The notes: generated by a model not told the origin, from the sequence alone. 64,000 nt of DNA from an uncultured Verrucomicrobiota bacterium (GCA_903939515.1 CAJAHH010000065.1:1-64000), one strand, 5' to 3'. Positions 37,299 to 46,006 are shown, counted from the stretch's first letter. Program-made: numbers and translations.

Positions 37299-37982
37299 AT
37301 GACGAAGACGTTCGCGGAACTGGGCTTCGAGGGTCGGCTCATCGCCGTCGAGGGGCTCGATGGCTCGGGCAAATCCACCCAGATTTACCTCCTCAAGCGC
37401 TGGTTGGAGATGCGCGGATTCAAAGTCTTCTTCAGCGAGTGGAATTCGTCGGCACTGGTCAAAAGCGCCACCAGCAAGGGCAAGAAGCAGAACTTGCTGA
37501 CGCCGACCACGTTTTCCCTCATCCACGCCACCGATTTTGCCGACCGCTACGAGCGCCAACTCTTGCCGCTGCTCAAGGCGGGGTATTTGGTGCTCTGCGA
37601 CCGGTACATCTTCACGGCCTTCGCTCGGGATGTCGTTCGCGGATGCCCCCAGGCCTGGGTACGCGGCCTCTACAGCTTTGCTGCTCTGCCCGACATCACC
37701 TTCTTCTTCCGCTCGCATCTCGAAGTCTCGCTCAACCGCATCTTGGATAATCGACCGACCCTCAAGCACCACGAGGCGGGCATGGACCTGGGCCTTTCCA
37801 GCGATCCGTACGAAAGCTTCCGCATCTTTCAGGGCCGCATCTTCGAGCAATACTTGGCCATGAGCACTGAGTTCAACTTCGTGGTCATGGATGCCAACCA
37901 GCGTATTGAGGAGCAGCAGGGACTCGTCCGCCGCCTGGTTGAGACCCGGATCGATCTACCCACCTTCACCGCCACCAAATAA
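37299..37982 (+). CDS. thymidylate-kinase-like P-loop kinase, copy 1
   Basis: The 227-residue protein has an intact Walker A in LIAVEGLDGSGKSTQIYLLK, then FSLIHATDFADRYERQLLPL and LVLCDRYIFTAFARDVVRG (the DR motif of thymidylate kinases). ITFFFRSHLEVSLNRIL carries the LID region. Copy 2 starts 8 bp after it and is its paralogue. A housekeeping dTMP kinase seldom comes in tandem, so these may act on another phosphate acceptor. No RNA or DNA partner genes are nearby. Confidence 0.8.
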   Translation: MTKTFAELGFEGRLIAVEGLDGSGKSTQIYLLKRWLEMRGFKVFFSEWNSSALVKSATSKGKKQNLLTPTTFSLIHATDFADRYERQLLPLLKAGYLVLCDRYIFTAFARDVVRGCPQAWVRGLYSFAALPDITFFFRSHLEVSLNRILDNRPTLKHHEAGMDLGLSSDPYESFRIFQGRIFEQYLAMSTEFNFVVMDANQRIEEQQGLVRRLVETRIDLPTFTATK

Positions 37983-37990
37983 TTCGAGAT

Positions 37991-38740
37991 ATGGCCAGGA
38001 AACCCAAATTCTCCCCAACGGACGACGCTGAAGTGCTGGTTCCGAAGGTCACGCCCAAGCGCTTTTTTGGTCTGGGTTTGCCCGGGGTGGAGATCGAAAA
38101 ACTTTCCGGCAAACTCATCGTGGTCGAGGGCGCCGACGGCTCAGGCCGTTCCACCCAAATCGCCCGATTGATCCAGTGGCTGGAGGCCTCGGGCCACCAC
38201 ACGATTCAAGTAGGTCTCAAACGCTCCTCCTTGGTCAGCGAAGAACTCGAAGCCGCCCAGCAAGGCAACATTCTCTCGCGCACCACGCTCTCGCTGTTTT
38301 ACGCGACCGACTTCGCCGACCAACTCGAGAACACCATCCTGCCGGCCCTGCGCGCAGGCTCGATGGTGCTGGCCGATCGTTACATTTACACCTTGATGGC
38401 CCGGGATCTCGTCCGCGGCGTGGATGAGCAGTGGCTGCGCAACTTGTACGGGATCGCGCTCGTTCCCGACGCCGTGTTCTACCTGGAGGTGCGGCCCGAG
38501 AAACTGGTCCAGCGGGTCTTCGCCAAGCAACAGGCACTCGACTACTGGGAAAGCGGCATGGACCTAGGCCTGTCGCGCGATATGTTCGATAGCTTCCTGC
38601 AATACCAGAGCCGCATGCGCGACACCTTCCGGCGTATGCAACGCCACTACGGCTTCGACCTCATCGACGCCGAACGGCCGGTGGAACGCATCAGCGCCGA
38701 TTTGCAGAACAAGATCGAGACAGTGCTCGCGGGAGGTTAA
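37991..38740 (+). CDS. thymidylate-kinase-like P-loop protein, copy 2, Walker A Lys to Arg
   Basis: The 249-residue paralogue of the preceding protein has an extra 35-residue N-terminus (MARKPKFSPTDDAEVLVPKV). Walker A reads VVEGADGSGRSTQIARLI, with Arg in place of the catalytic Lys. Later motifs are kept: LFYATDFADQLENTILPAL and VLADRYIYTLMARDLVRG. ESGMDLGLSRDMFDSFLQYQ matches HEAGMDLGLSSDPYESFRIF of copy 1. The substitution suggests weak or altered catalysis, or a regulatory subunit paired with copy 1. The 8-bp gap implies co-translation. Confidence 0.8.
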   Translation: MARKPKFSPTDDAEVLVPKVTPKRFFGLGLPGVEIEKLSGKLIVVEGADGSGRSTQIARLIQWLEASGHHTIQVGLKRSSLVSEELEAAQQGNILSRTTLSLFYATDFADQLENTILPALRAGSMVLADRYIYTLMARDLVRGVDEQWLRNLYGIALVPDAVFYLEVRPEKLVQRVFAKQQALDYWESGMDLGLSRDMFDSFLQYQSRMRDTFRRMQRHYGFDLIDAERPVERISADLQNKIETVLAGG

Positions 38741-38898
38741 AGAGCGTTGGCGTGTGACGAACGGAAGGGCGGGCTCGGAGGCTTCGACCCTGTAGATTCG
38801 ACCGTAGCGTTCCGGCGGTAGAATTTCAGCCTTGGAATTGCGGTTCCAGGTTTTCTCTGCGAACTCAAGCCTCAAGGCACCCCGCCCACCGGCATGGT

Positions 38899-40374
38899 TC
38901 AGGGCTTGGGCGATGGAGTCAGAGCGGTCGGAACGGCCGCCTTGGGAACGCCTCCCTGCGGCACGGTGTTGCCCCAGTGGAACAACCCGAAGAATAGGCC
39001 GTTGCGCACGCCTTCGGGGCCCGACTCCTGACGCCACAAGTTCCACAGCAACGAGCGGCTCTGCCGACCGGTCTTGGCATCCCGTTCATGACGATAGAGC
39101 GACCACAAGGGGGACCACCCACGGGCGATGCCTTCGTTGGACGGGAAGGCCCCTTCGGCCAAGGCCAGCACTTGCAGACGCTCACGCCCCTGCCGATCCC
39201 GCGCATGATGGAACAGCGGCCAGAGCGAGCGACGGCGGTACTCTGCGCCATTGCGACGGTCGCGCTCCGCCAGGTCGACCCACAGGTAGAACACGCTGCG
39301 GGTTTGTTCGCGATCGAGGTCCTCGGCCAGCAGCCGCTTGTGGGTGTAGAAGGGCCACAGCACGAATTGGCTCTGCTGCTCGGCATTGGTGGCCCGGCCC
39401 CAGAGCGGCCAGACCCGGCGAGCGTGTTTTCCGGGACCATCGGCCCACCCGATGAAGGGCCACGGCGCGCCCCATTCCTCAAACTGGCGCTCCCGATCGA
39501 CCGTATGGGTGAAGAAGGGCCACAGGAGTGTGGTGTTGTCGCGAGTCTTGGAGCGCTGTGTGGAGAACAACGGCAACGACACGGTGTTGGTGACCGGATT
39601 CTCGGAGCCAATGCCCTGGCGATCGGTGATCCAAAAGGGCCAGACGACAAAACACTTCTCGTGGCCGGGCACAACTTCGGGCAGGTCGCTCAAGGCATTG
39701 GTCCGCACCAGCGGCGCACGATGCTCTTGGCCATAGACTGGCCACACCTGCCACCCATGGGCGGCTCCAGTGCGCACGTGGACGAACGGCGCGAAATAAT
39801 TGTCGGTGACCACGTCGCGCTTACGGGTCTGGACCCAGAGCGGCAACGCAGCGAAACGCACCTCGTCGCGAAACAAACGGCCTTTGAGGTGCCCGTAAAA
39901 GGGCACCAACGCCCGGTACGACTCGGCCGGGTCGTCAGAGCGCTGGCTGAACCAGAACGGGAACAGAGTGAAGCGCCGCTTGTCCGGGCCCACAGTGCTC
40001 TGCCCTCCACTCCAGCTCACGAACTGCACGATGTGGAAGCGGTACTGCGAGCCGTACTGATCGAAGGACACCAGCGGGTAGAGGAACTCGGCCTGCGTGC
40101 GTTCGACGCCGGGTTCGTGCTGGTAGGACACCCAGGGTGAAAATCCCCAACCCCACGCCTCCGGCGTCTCCTGCCAATGGAAGAGCGGCCCCAGCGCTTC
40201 CCCACGATGCCCGGCGCGCAGGGTCAGCGGGAACTCCTCGGCCAGCGGCCCGAACCGCACCTCGGAGTTTGGCCCGGCCGAGGCGGACAACCCAGGCAAC
40301 CCAGATAACCCGCCCCCGCCTGCCAGGAGCAGGGCAGAAAGCAGGGGTCGGAGGGCGCGGGACAATTTCGTCAT
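38899..40374 (-). CDS. exported protein with about 14 W-P-[FL]-aromatic repeats
   Basis: The 491-residue protein has a signal peptide (MTKLSRALRPLLSALLLAGG). It contains a recurring motif about every 25-35 residues: LYPLVSF, LFPFWFS, LVPFYGH, ALPLWVQ, FAPFVHV, VWPVYGQ, VWPFWIT, SLPLFST, LWPFFTH, PWPFIGW, VWPLWGR, LWPFYTH, LWPLFHH and WSPLWSLYRH. Regular aromatic strands alternating with charged loops (RSKTRDN, DREQTRS) suggest an outer-membrane beta-barrel or a solenoid. No named family is recognised. ATG 40374 fits the signal peptide; the longer frame to 40506 adds non-coding-like residues. It is convergent with the kinase pair. Confidence 0.75.
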   Translation of the reverse strand: MTKLSRALRPLLSALLLAGGGGLSGLPGLSASAGPNSEVRFGPLAEEFPLTLRAGHRGEALGPLFHWQETPEAWGWGFSPWVSYQHEPGVERTQAEFLYPLVSFDQYGSQYRFHIVQFVSWSGGQSTVGPDKRRFTLFPFWFSQRSDDPAESYRALVPFYGHLKGRLFRDEVRFAALPLWVQTRKRDVVTDNYFAPFVHVRTGAAHGWQVWPVYGQEHRAPLVRTNALSDLPEVVPGHEKCFVVWPFWITDRQGIGSENPVTNTVSLPLFSTQRSKTRDNTTLLWPFFTHTVDRERQFEEWGAPWPFIGWADGPGKHARRVWPLWGRATNAEQQSQFVLWPFYTHKRLLAEDLDREQTRSVFYLWVDLAERDRRNGAEYRRRSLWPLFHHARDRQGRERLQVLALAEGAFPSNEGIARGWSPLWSLYRHERDAKTGRQSRSLLWNLWRQESGPEGVRNGLFFGLFHWGNTVPQGGVPKAAVPTALTPSPKP

Positions 40375-40569
40375 GAACAGGCCGCCAAGGTCTCGCGGCC
40401 ACGGGTGCGGGTCAAGTTGCGGGGGCGAGGGTGGGTTCAAGGATGGCTGGAGCCGCCGATGGGAACCTTCACGAATTGATCTAACCGCCTCGGCATAAAC
40501 CTCCAACTAGTCCGGAAGCGGAGAAGCACTCTCAAAGGTGTCCAGGACATCCCCATCCTGTTTGCTTCG

Positions 40570-40764
40570 ATGCACCCATCTAAATACGATGAGCGCAGAC
40601 AGAATGGATTCGGCGGACACGCCGTCGTGCTGGTGGGCAGCAAAGTCACCAATGCCCCGGCCGTGGATTGGGACGAATACTTGAAACAACAGGAACAGCG
40701 GCGCGACGCGGTTCTATCCAAGCGCGCTCCACGAACCACCGTCCCACCGTCAGCCGCACATTGA
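40570..40764 (+). CDS. possible small hypothetical protein
   Basis: The 64-residue frame MHPSKYDERRQNGFGGHAVV has a charged middle (DEYLKQQEQRRDAVLSKR). It has no known domain and no clear ribosome binding site. It lies alone in a gene-poor stretch upstream of hipBA. It is as likely to be chance as real. Confidence 0.2.
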   Translation: MHPSKYDERRQNGFGGHAVVLVGSKVTNAPAVDWDEYLKQQEQRRDAVLSKRAPRTTVPPSAAH

Positions 40765-40942
40765 AGGCCCTCTGTCGGCGGGCTGAAGAAGTGGTCCAAA
40801 AACGGCAAAATCGGACGTCCACCGAACCGGGTGGCGGTGACCTGGCCTCGTTCGGTGTCTCCGCCGTGGACGTGAGAGGCATCGGGTGGCTGCACCGGCA
40901 TCGGTTTTCCTCGGCACGGCGCTGCGTTGTTTTTTAATACCT

Positions 40943-40964
40943 TAAACTGAATACCTTTAGTTTA
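40943..40964. promoter_or_regulatory. putative HipB operator in AT-rich promoter
   Basis: TAAACT (40943-40948) and AGTTTA (40959-40964) form a perfect inverted repeat with a 10-bp spacer. It is about 45 bp upstream of hipB, in a strongly AT-rich block unlike the surrounding DNA. AATACCTT also recurs as a direct repeat here. HipB-type antitoxins repress their own operon through such sites, so autoregulation is the likely role. Confidence 0.5.
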
Positions 40965-41006
40965 TTTTGTTTACGATATTTCACGGTTTTATTTACTTTA
41001 ACGAAT

Positions 41007-41252
41007 ATGACTGATTTCGTTGCGCGGACTCCCGAGCAGTTGGGGGCGATTCTTCGAGGGTACCGTCATGAACAGCAACTGACCCAAAAGGGGGTCGGCT
41101 CCCATTGCGGCCTGTCCCAAGCAGCACTCTCACAAATCGAGTCGGACCCCACGACCACCAGCCTATCCCGAATTTACCGGATCCTCTCGACCTTGGATCT
41201 CGAACTGGTGGTCCGTCCCAAAGGTCCCGACGGCCAGAAAACCGAGTGGTGA
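41007..41252 (+). CDS. hipB: HipB-like XRE antitoxin/repressor
   Basis: The 81-residue Cro/C1-type helix-turn-helix protein contains LGAILRGYRHEQQLTQKGVG and SHCGLSQAALSQIESDPTTT, then SLSRIYRILSTLDLELVV, the usual HipB body. HipB binds its own promoter and neutralises HipA. It is followed after 3 bp by hipA. An inverted repeat at 40943-40964 is a candidate operator. Confidence 0.88.
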   Translation: MTDFVARTPEQLGAILRGYRHEQQLTQKGVGSHCGLSQAALSQIESDPTTTSLSRIYRILSTLDLELVVRPKGPDGQKTEW

Positions 41253-41255
41253 CCC

Positions 41256-42590
41256 ATGCCCCGTCCTCGTCATTCCAGAGCCCTGTCCGTTTGGATGAAC
41301 GGCGAGCGGGTCGGCCTTTGGCGGACCCCCACGCGGGGAACCCATACATTCGCCTATGACGACCGTTGGCTGGGTTCTCCCCATGCCCGGCCCATTTCGC
41401 TGTCGCTGCCGTTGCGACCGTCCGGCGAACCCTTCCGAGACGGAGTCGAGGCGTTTTTCGACAATCTCCTTCCCGACAACCGAGGGATCCGCGAACGCAT
41501 CCAGCGCCGGTTCCAGATTCCCAGCATCGACCCCTTTGACTTGCTCCAAGCGGTCGGACGCGACTGCGTCGGGGCGCTACAACTGCTCCCGGAGGATGCC
41601 TTGCCCGGAGAGCTGTCGCGGATCACGGGTGATCGACTCGGCTCTGCCCAGGTCGCCCGGCTGCTAGCCGCAACCCTGGCGGACCCGCGGGACGGAGACC
41701 CTCCATCCGAGGATCACTTCCGCATCAGCCTCGCCGGGGCCCAGGAAAAGACGGCCCTGCTCTGGCACGAGGGAGCCTGGCATCGACCCACCGGAGCCAC
41801 GCCCACGACGCACATCCTCAAATTGCCGATCGGGGCCGGACCGCAGGGCATCGATTTGTCCTCCTCGGTCGAGAATGAATGGCTTTGCGGTCGGATCCTG
41901 AAGGCCTACGGGATCCCGACGGCGAATTCGAAAATTCGGCGGTTCGGCGACTATCAGGTGCTCGTGGTCGAACGCTTCGACCGCCGGTTGTCATCCGACA
42001 AAACCCGGTGGCTACGTCTTCCCCAAGAGGACTTGTGCCAGGCCACGGCGACGCCTCCCCATCTCAAATACGAGGTCGATGGTGGCCCGGGAATCCTGAA
42101 GATCATGGATCTCCTGCAGGGGTCCCTCCGGGCCGACGAAGACCGCACGAGCTTCCTGCGTACCCAGGTGATCTTCTGGCTGCTGGCGGCCATCGATGGG
42201 CATGCGAAGAACTTCAGCCTCTTTCTGCTGCCGCAGGGCGACTACGAACTCACCCCGCGCTATGACGTGCTGTCAGCCCATCCGGTCATCGGACACGGTC
42301 GCGGGAAGCTGTCCGCGCAAAAGGCAACCTTGGCCATGGCAGTCCTGGGCAAGAATCGCCATTACCGGATGGCTGAGATCGGATGCCGTCACTGGCTTGA
42401 GACAGCCAAACGGTGCGGCATGCCTGGAATGCGCTCCATTATCGCCGACATCCTCGACCAGACACCCCGGGTCTTGGATGAAGTGCGCGCCGAGATCCCC
42501 AAACTCTTCCCGGAACCGGTCGCCGAGGCGATTCTGAACGGGTTGAACGTTCAGGCAGAGCATTTGGGTCGGGGCTTGTCGACCGGATGA
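41256..42590 (+). CDS. hipA: HipA-like serine/threonine kinase toxin
   Basis: The 444-residue protein is close to the 440 of E. coli HipA. An N-terminal HipA_N-like domain (ALSVWMNGERVGLWRTPTRG, AFFDNLLPDNRGIRERI) precedes the kinase core. The core holds FRISLAGAQEKTALLWHEG (ATP-binding loop region), HILKLPIG, LVVERFDRR, WLLAAIDGHAKNFSLFLLP (catalytic Asp and Asn) and LTPRYDVLSAHP (metal-binding Asp). HipA kinases phosphorylate targets such as glutamyl-tRNA synthetase and cause dormancy; the target here is unknown. The catalytic residues look intact. Confidence 0.9.
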   Translation: MPRPRHSRALSVWMNGERVGLWRTPTRGTHTFAYDDRWLGSPHARPISLSLPLRPSGEPFRDGVEAFFDNLLPDNRGIRERIQRRFQIPSIDPFDLLQAVGRDCVGALQLLPEDALPGELSRITGDRLGSAQVARLLAATLADPRDGDPPSEDHFRISLAGAQEKTALLWHEGAWHRPTGATPTTHILKLPIGAGPQGIDLSSSVENEWLCGRILKAYGIPTANSKIRRFGDYQVLVVERFDRRLSSDKTRWLRLPQEDLCQATATPPHLKYEVDGGPGILKIMDLLQGSLRADEDRTSFLRTQVIFWLLAAIDGHAKNFSLFLLPQGDYELTPRYDVLSAHPVIGHGRGKLSAQKATLAMAVLGKNRHYRMAEIGCRHWLETAKRCGMPGMRSIIADILDQTPRVLDEVRAEIPKLFPEPVAEAILNGLNVQAEHLGRGLSTG

Positions 42591-42707
42591 ATCAACGAAG
42601 GGCACACGGCGGGCCCCCTGTTTCAATGAGTTTAATCCCGTGTTATCACCGGCCTGTGGCCCAGGAGGTCGATGGAGACCTCTGAAGGCCAAAAAGCTCT
42701 GGGCAGC

Positions 42708-42735
42708 AAAAAACCGGCTTTGAGGCCGGTTTTTC
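42708..42735. terminator. bidirectional terminator between hipA and tRNA-Asp
   Basis: AAAACCGGC and GCCGGTTTTT form a stem around TTTGAG, with an A-run before and a T-run after. It can therefore end transcripts from both directions: hipBA on plus, and tRNA-Asp on minus, whose 3' end is 15 bp away. Confidence 0.8.
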
Positions 42736-42749
42736 AACGCTGGGGAAAA

Positions 42750-42826
42750 TGGCGGGAGTGGCGGGACTCGAACCCGTAACCTCTGCCGTGACAGGGCAGC
42801 GCTCTAACCAATTGAGCTACACCCCC
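42750..42826 (-). tRNA. tRNA-Asp (GTC)
   Basis: A full cloverleaf fits on the minus strand. The acceptor is GGGGGTG/CACTCCC (one GU), D-stem GCTC/GAGC and anticodon stem CTGCC/GGCAG around loop CTGTCAC with anticodon GTC. The T-arm is CGGG-TTCGAGT-CCCG, with a mismatch at its outermost pair. Discriminator G is followed by an encoded CCA. Total length is 77 nt. Confidence 0.95.
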
Positions 42827-42975
42827 GCGTTGGGGAGCGGAAGGTGCTTTCTATTGGACCTCTTCGTCAACGATTTTGTCTCAGATTTTCTAAAAACCTC
42901 TCGGACAAGAGTCGCCGATATTCCGAAGAACGGCCCATGGACAGACTCCGAATCCGCGGAAAGACTGGCTAGAAC

Positions 42976-43893
42976 ATGCCCTTCCTGCCCTGCGCACCGT
43001 GGCTTTGCTGCGCTTTTTTACTCATCGCACCGACCGCCCTGAAGGCCGCTGATCCGAAGGAGACAACTTCGTCCCCCTCGACCCCAACGATTCATTCTGT
43101 GGCCACCGCTGCGAAGGGCGATTCGGCCGTTTCGCCCTGGCCGGGCGGCCGCGTGGACCAATGGCACGGATTCGTGCGGCATCGGTTCGCCGTGGATGGC
43201 GCCACCGCTTGGGTCGTCGAACCGCGCCAGGCGGCAACCGGAAAACCGTGGAGCTGGTGTTTGGAATTCCCCGACGCGTTCACGGACCGGACCGGCGTCT
43301 TGCAACTGCTGGAACACGGGTTCCACCACGTTTACCTCGAGGTCGGTAACACCTTTGGTTCACCGCGCGCGCTGGAACAGTTCGATGCGTTCTATCAAGT
43401 GCTCCAGCGTGGCGGTCTCGGACCCAAGGCGGCCCTGGTGGGCATCAGCCGCGGCGGTCTCTACGCCTACCGCTTTGCGGCCAAGAACCCCGAACGTGTG
43501 GCGTGCATTTATGGCGACGCGCCCGTGTGCGATTTCAAGAGTTGGCCCGGCGGCAAGGGGACCGGCAAGGGCAGCGCGGGTGACTGGTCTCAACTGCAGC
43601 GCCACTACGGCTTCGCAAACGAAGCGGAGGCACTGGCCTTCAACGGCAACCCAGTGGACCGGCTCGCCCCGCTGGCCAAGGCCCAGGTCCGGCTCATCCA
43701 TGTGGTTGGGGACACCGACGATGTGGTGCCGGTGGCCGAGAATACGAGCCTGATCGAATCCCGATACAGGGCCCTGGGCGGGCAAATCCAAGTGATCCAC
43801 AAGCCGGGTATAGGCCACCACCCCCACGGGCTCGACGATCCGGCCCCGGTGGTGACCTTCATTCGCGAGAGCTTCCGAGACAGGAAACCCTGA
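42976..43893 (+). CDS. exported alpha/beta-hydrolase
   Basis: The 305-residue protein has a signal peptide (MPFLPCAPWLCCAFLLIAPT). It carries the hydrolase nucleophile elbow ALVGISRGGLYAYRFA with Ser in GISRGG. A later Asp in VVGDTDDVVPVAENT and His in KPGIGHHPHGLDDP complete a plausible catalytic triad. This set resembles small exported esterases or sialate O-acetylesterase-like hydrolases of Verrucomicrobia. The substrate is unknown. It stands alone next to tRNA-Asp. Confidence 0.8.
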   Translation: MPFLPCAPWLCCAFLLIAPTALKAADPKETTSSPSTPTIHSVATAAKGDSAVSPWPGGRVDQWHGFVRHRFAVDGATAWVVEPRQAATGKPWSWCLEFPDAFTDRTGVLQLLEHGFHHVYLEVGNTFGSPRALEQFDAFYQVLQRGGLGPKAALVGISRGGLYAYRFAAKNPERVACIYGDAPVCDFKSWPGGKGTGKGSAGDWSQLQRHYGFANEAEALAFNGNPVDRLAPLAKAQVRLIHVVGDTDDVVPVAENTSLIESRYRALGGQIQVIHKPGIGHHPHGLDDPAPVVTFIRESFRDRKP

Positions 43894-44231
43894 AGCGCGA
43901 GATCCCAGGCCTTCGGGCGCCTTGCGGTGCACGACCATGCAACAATTCGGGAGGAAACCCCGAGAGCTGAACCCCTGAGCCAGACGGGTTCAGTACAGGT
44001 CGGTGACACGGCCGTCCGCCTCCGGCCACCTCGCAGAGAAACACCCAACCGGATTCATGCGGACCAATCCCCGCATTCAGGCCACAGCAGGCAGAAACCC
44101 CCATGCCGGGCGGATCGATGCGTTCCGGATCATGCAGTCGATCCACCGTCAGTGGATGCGCGATCTCGAGCCCTCAATGCGGCCGACCTCGGCGGAGGGC
44201 CTTGGCGGATAAACACTGTTCCGGCAGCAGC
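43894..44231. other. 338-bp stretch with no recognised gene
   Basis: The interval between the hydrolase and the convergent methyltransferase shows no supported coding frame, hairpin terminator or repeat that I can see. Confidence 0.5.
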
Positions 44232-44867
44232 TCACGCTGGACGCTGAAACAAGAAGGTCGCCAAGCGAGGGACGGACCTTGCTGGGTCCTCCGGGTGCCA
44301 CCACTCATTGAATTTCACCAGAGCCAGTCCGACTTCTTCGGCGGCACGGAAGAAATCAGAAACGTGGTGCGTGTACGCTTGAACCTTGATCTCTTGACCG
44401 AGTGCGTCCGTGAACCTCGCCTGACTGTTTTGGTACTGCTTGAACGGATGAAGCTCGCTGATCAAGACCGTTCCGCCGGGCACCAGGCATCGTGCGGCGA
44501 TCTTGAGCACGGGAGTCAGCGACTCCATGTGCTCAAGGACGAGGTTGAACGAAACGAGATGGGCGCAGGCTTCACGGCATGGCCAGTCCGAGGACAAGTC
44601 CACTGGATGAAAGCGAACCTTGGGAGAGCGCACCCGTTGGCGGGCGACTTTCAGCATGCCTTCTGAAAAATCGAGGGCGTGCACTTCATCCGCGACATCG
44701 CAGAAGAAACCCGTGTTCTTTCCGGTTCCGCAGCCAGCCTCGATCACGACCGGAAATGAGGTCCCAGTCAGGAGGCGCCTCGTCACCTCAGCATCGAGGT
44801 CACGGGTCCAATTGCGGTCTGAGTCGTAGCTGACGGACCAAGCCGAATAGGCGTTCGCGATGGACAT
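44232..44867 (-). CDS. class I SAM-dependent methyltransferase
   Basis: The 211-residue protein has SAM-binding motif I VIEAGCGTGKNTGFFCDVA, motif II VHALDFSEGMLKVARQRV, then FHPVDLSSDWP and FNLVLEHMESLTPVLKIAAR and LVPGGTVLISELHP. It resembles the methyltransferase type 11 group. The opening MSIANAYSAWSVSYD, with a Trp and a Tyr, resembles BioC/UbiE-like small-molecule methyltransferases. The substrate is unknown. A GNAT gene lies 35 bp upstream in the same direction. Confidence 0.85.
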   Translation of the reverse strand: MSIANAYSAWSVSYDSDRNWTRDLDAEVTRRLLTGTSFPVVIEAGCGTGKNTGFFCDVADEVHALDFSEGMLKVARQRVRSPKVRFHPVDLSSDWPCREACAHLVSFNLVLEHMESLTPVLKIAARCLVPGGTVLISELHPFKQYQNSQARFTDALGQEIKVQAYTHHVSDFFRAAEEVGLALVKFNEWWHPEDPARSVPRLATFLFQRPA

Positions 44868-44902
44868 GGGGCGGTGAGTTTTCTGTGGCCCAACGCTTCA
44901 GC

Positions 44903-45439
44903 TCACCGATGGCCGCGATTCGGTGGATCGCCAGGTTCGGTCAGCGGTTCCAAGTCTTTCACCATGTTGAGATATCCGCCATGACCTGTGGCAAACTGAT
45001 AGAAACCGAATCGTCTATAGAGACGGATGGCGGCGTGGTTTTCAGGATGAACGCCGAGTGACACCCGGGGAAAGCGGGTGGCAGCAGCGGCCAGATACCT
45101 TGTGAACAAAACCGTCCCAAGGCCCTGCCTCTGAAAAGTTGGGAACACAGCGATGCCCAACTGAGGAGTGTTGACGTCATAGAAAGCACCTCCCTGCAGC
45201 GGAGGAAGCAGCAGCCGGCTCAGAATGCCTCCGGCAACTGAACCGTCATGGGATAGGGCGAGAAAACCAAGATCTGTCCCGTTCGAGCCCCAGTCTTGGA
45301 CGTAAGCTGCAATATGCGGGTTGGACAAAACAGACTTCGACCGCCTTGGGCTGGTGGGCGGATCCCAAAGCGCCTCGTAAAGCAAATCCCAGAGGATCGG
45401 TTGATCTGCAGCTTCGACCTCGCGAATCGAATGGAGCAT
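44903..45439 (-). CDS. GNAT-family N-acetyltransferase
   Basis: The 178-residue protein has the acetyl-CoA binding motif A, LGIAVFPTFQRQGLGTVLFT, and the usual C-terminal VSLGVHPENHAAIRLYRRFG then FYQFATGHGGYLNMV. The family acetylates amines on small molecules or proteins; the substrate is not evident. It is probably co-transcribed with the methyltransferase downstream. Confidence 0.85.
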   Translation of the reverse strand: MLHSIREVEAADQPILWDLLYEALWDPPTSPRRSKSVLSNPHIAAYVQDWGSNGTDLGFLALSHDGSVAGGILSRLLLPPLQGGAFYDVNTPQLGIAVFPTFQRQGLGTVLFTRYLAAAATRFPRVSLGVHPENHAAIRLYRRFGFYQFATGHGGYLNMVKDLEPLTEPGDPPNRGHR

Positions 45440-45472
45440 GACGTTTATTGTTAGGCTACGGCATTGCCGGGC

Positions 45473-45691
45473 TCAATGTTCCTGTCTCGGCACCGCAGCA
45501 CGACAGGCCTCACAGACCAGCAAGTCATCCAACTGCATCATCGCAAACACTTCCTCGAACCGATACTTCGGAACGGTGTTTAGTGACTCTGGCTTGCGAC
45601 CATACTGACCACAAGCTGAACACTGAACGATCCACTTCCGACAGCGGGGGTCGGCCAGAAACCAGTCACGTGTGCGTGTCTCAGTTCGCAT
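45473..45691 (-). CDS. small zinc-ribbon-like protein
   Basis: The 72-residue protein carries two CxxC pairs, VQCSACGQYG and LLVCEACRAAV, about 35 residues apart, suggesting one zinc ribbon. No family is recognised. It lies 33 bp upstream of the GNAT gene in the same direction, so the three genes 45691-44232 may form one unit. Confidence 0.5.
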   Translation of the reverse strand: MRTETRTRDWFLADPRCRKWIVQCSACGQYGRKPESLNTVPKYRFEEVFAMMQLDDLLVCEACRAAVPRQEH

Positions 45692-45926
45692 GTCTTTTGA
45701 AGTGGCCTCACGCTGTTTAGGCCACCTCCACGCAACCTCATTCCCTCAGCTTCCAGAACGTCTCAATGTGCCGGTTGGGGCGGCAATGCGAATCTCTCAG
45801 GCGGTTCCTTCTGTTCGGACGCAGGCCATCGGCATGGCACGCGGGCCAAACCGGGTCAGAACCAACAAGGCCCAGAACTAACAGTTGCCCTGCCGTGGGG
45901 GGATTCTTAAGGTGAGCATCTCGGTT

Positions 45927-46003
45927 GCGCGGGTAGCTCAATTGGATAGAGCGTCGGTCTCCGAAGCCGAAGGTTGTGGGTTCGACCCCCGCCCCGCGCA
46001 CCA
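45927..46003 (+). tRNA. tRNA-Arg (CCG)
   Basis: The cloverleaf has acceptor GCGCGGG/CCCGCGC, D-stem GCTC/GAGC, anticodon stem TCGGT/GCCGA with loop CTCCGAA (anticodon CCG) and T-arm GTGGG-TTCGACC-CCCGC. Discriminator A is followed by an encoded CCA, 77 nt in all. Its 3' end is only 3 bp from the stop of the convergent kinase gene. Confidence 0.95.
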
Positions 46004-46006
46004 GCT

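Larger units (their letters stand above)
40375..41006. other. 632-bp stretch without a supported gene
   Basis: Between the repeat protein and hipB only one weak short frame (40570-40764) is seen. The last 80 bp become markedly AT-rich and hold the putative hipBA promoter and operator. Nothing else was recognised. Confidence 0.5.

Noticed and set aside
42749-43042. 97-codon plus-strand frame with GVAGLEPVTSAVTGQRSNQL
   Set aside because: The same artefact, caused by the antisense of tRNA-Asp(GTC).
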